Origin: Kalaharituber pfeilii
Lineage: Eukaryota > Ascomycota > Pezizomycetes > Pezizales > Pezizaceae
Direction: 5' to 3'
Assembly (NCBI GenBank): GCA_015179045.1
Contig: WHUZ01000051.1
Location: 310,001 to 374,000, forward strand
DNA: 64,000 bases
A program made the translations under genes and the position numbers. This document shows positions 63,156 through 64,000 of the stretch, piece by piece. The notes beneath the pieces were generated by a model. That model did not search any database. It was not told where the DNA came from and worked only from the letters and a program-made list of their open reading frames with translations. Position 1 is the first letter of the stretch, and each line of letters starts with the position of its first letter.

Positions 63156-63215
63156 TTTTTTTTTGTTTGTTTTTGTCACATGACCCCGCATGCGGCTGTT
63201 CGCCATGGCAGGGCA
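63156..63215 (-). mobile_element. LINE-B hairpin-only insertion in SD2 copy B
   Basis: TAGATAGAACGT flanks it (63144-63155, 63216-63227). It ends two bases beyond the stem base. Confidence 0.9.
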
Positions 63216-63806
63216 TAGATAGAACGTCATGTTATCATAGCAAGTTAGACAATAGATGGAAGGCACGCAGGATTGACTATAAGAAGGGCCAGCAAGAGCT
63301 GCCCTCTCAAAGGTCAAGCACCAAGCATTGTCCTAAGTTACACCCTCATATTTACTACATCATCGTAGAAACCGTAACAGCCTGGACCCGACGTACCGGT
63401 CGGATACAAGGCCCTTTCAGCTCAGGTTTCCGCTCTCTGATACCAGCCAACAAATTTGACATACAAGACAACTTAATTCAACTTAATTCAACTTCACAGT
63501 ACTAAGGTATTCTAACGTTTAAACATCCAGTTTTGGGGATCCGTTTGGAGAATGTATGTTCCGTTTTTCCGTTTGCTATCACCACACCACCACAGGCTTT
63601 CTAATCCTGAATGATAGTAGTGTCACAGTTACCACAAAGTTCGCATCGGTACACCCTCGGGTTTACTTTGAGTAGCCGAGTGTAATAACAAACCTAAGAG
63701 ACTGTGTAAGGGGATCCGCTTCAAGGAAGTATGCCTGCGCCTTACCCCTGGGTGAATGACCTACACCGTCATATCTAACTTTACTCGAAAATGTCTAGTT
63801 GCTGAA

Positions 63807-64000
63807 ATGGATACTACGGGCTTCACGCGAGAGCATTATCATCTTGCCAAACTTTTCACAATGCCTAGTCCCTCCGGCGGGAAAAGTGCAATAGCCGTCC
63901 CTGCCAAAATGGAGCTGATGATTGTTTCGGCTTATACAATTCTCGTTGGTAGTACTTTCATGGCATGGTGGATCATTATTGCTGTAACAATTTCCATGGT
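63807..64000 (+). CDS. Paralogue of the 614-aa membrane protein (5' 194 bp only)
   Basis: The first about 64 codons match 21976 onward with the same start and no frameshift. Visible replacements include C27 to Ser and T34 to Lys, and the A-R-R-F segment becomes A-K-L-F; the first hydrophobic segment is kept. The rest is outside the window. It forms a tandem pair with the gene 41.8 kb upstream through SD2. Whether both are functional cannot be judged here. Confidence 0.7.
   Translation, partial: MDTTGFTREHYHLAKLFTMPSPSGGKSAIAVPAKMELMIVSAYTILVGSTFMAWWIIIAVTISM

Larger units (their letters stand above)
59470..64000 (+). repeat. Segmental duplication SD2, copy B, open at the window end
   Basis: It matches 18327-22170 in order. 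Compared with copy A it has a 27-bp tandem duplication near 59550, its own insertions at 59752, 60891, 61889 and 63156, and about 500 bp extra at 62900-63410. It lacks the copy-A insertions at 18995, 20581 and 21302. Confidence 0.88.

Noticed and set aside
6001..64000. tRNA- or 5S-derived SINEs as the source of the hairpin units
   Set aside because: I saw no A-box/B-box or tRNA-like head upstream of the hairpins; the short units hold the tail only. I also found no tRNA or rRNA gene in the window, though a covariance search would be more sensitive.

Overview
The window looks like a transposon-packed region of a filamentous ascomycete (Pezizomycotina) genome. The evidence is an intact fungal-type Ty1/copia polyprotein, I/Tad-type non-LTR elements that carry an RNase H domain, a Fot1/pogo transposase relic and an intronless fungal-style membrane-protein gene. 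I cannot name the genus. CpG-rich LINE reading frames remain open over hundreds of codons, so repeat-induced point mutation does not seem to have been effective here.

Layout: 1-4.77 kb is the 3' part of a copia element (gag zinc knuckle, in-frame UGA-CUA, intact 1265-codon pol, 3' LTR). 6-12 kb holds nested LINE pieces and copy A of a first segmental duplication (SD1; copy B is 30.8-32.6 kb). 12.9-13.6 kb is a TA-flanked MITE. 14.16-16.19 kb is a 2-kb element with about 210-bp terminal inverted repeats, repeated in opposite orientation at 50.5-52.5 kb. 17.3-18.3 kb has two minisatellites. 18.3-23.8 kb is copy A of a second duplication (SD2) with the only clear host gene, a 614-codon membrane protein at 21976; copy B starts at 59.47 kb and runs off the window inside the paralogue. 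24-30 kb, 32.6-36.4 kb and 53-59 kb are further LINE, ORF1-only and DNA-transposon relics. 36.4-49.3 kb is one near full-length LINE (LINE-A, about 5.6 kb without inserts) split by five insertions, two of them LINE-B copies, the second of which carries a solo LTR and a complete ORF1-only element.

Two LINE families can be separated by their 3' ends. LINE-A ends in a stem-loop (consensus CTCGCCATAGCCC ... GGGCGGCACGCGAG, then TAATGATAT and poly-A). LINE-B ends in CCCTGCCATGG ... GCGGGG, then TTACGTGA and poly-A. The LINE-A stem varies between copies with compensating base changes. More than twenty insertions consist of little more than this hairpin plus poly-A. Most have 10-14 bp target-site duplications, and most start at the base of the stem.

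The most interesting candidate system is a recurring ORF1-only retroelement. It is about 1.2 kb when complete (47396-48574) and encodes a 292-codon Pro-rich protein whose C-terminus looks RRM-like, followed directly by the LINE-A 3' tail with no ORF2. At least seven copies share the same ORF1/3'UTR/tail junction, which resembles mammalian HAL1. Together with the hairpin-only insertions this suggests a layered parasite system sharing one 3' recognition structure: autonomous LINE-A, ORF1-only elements and hairpin-only units.
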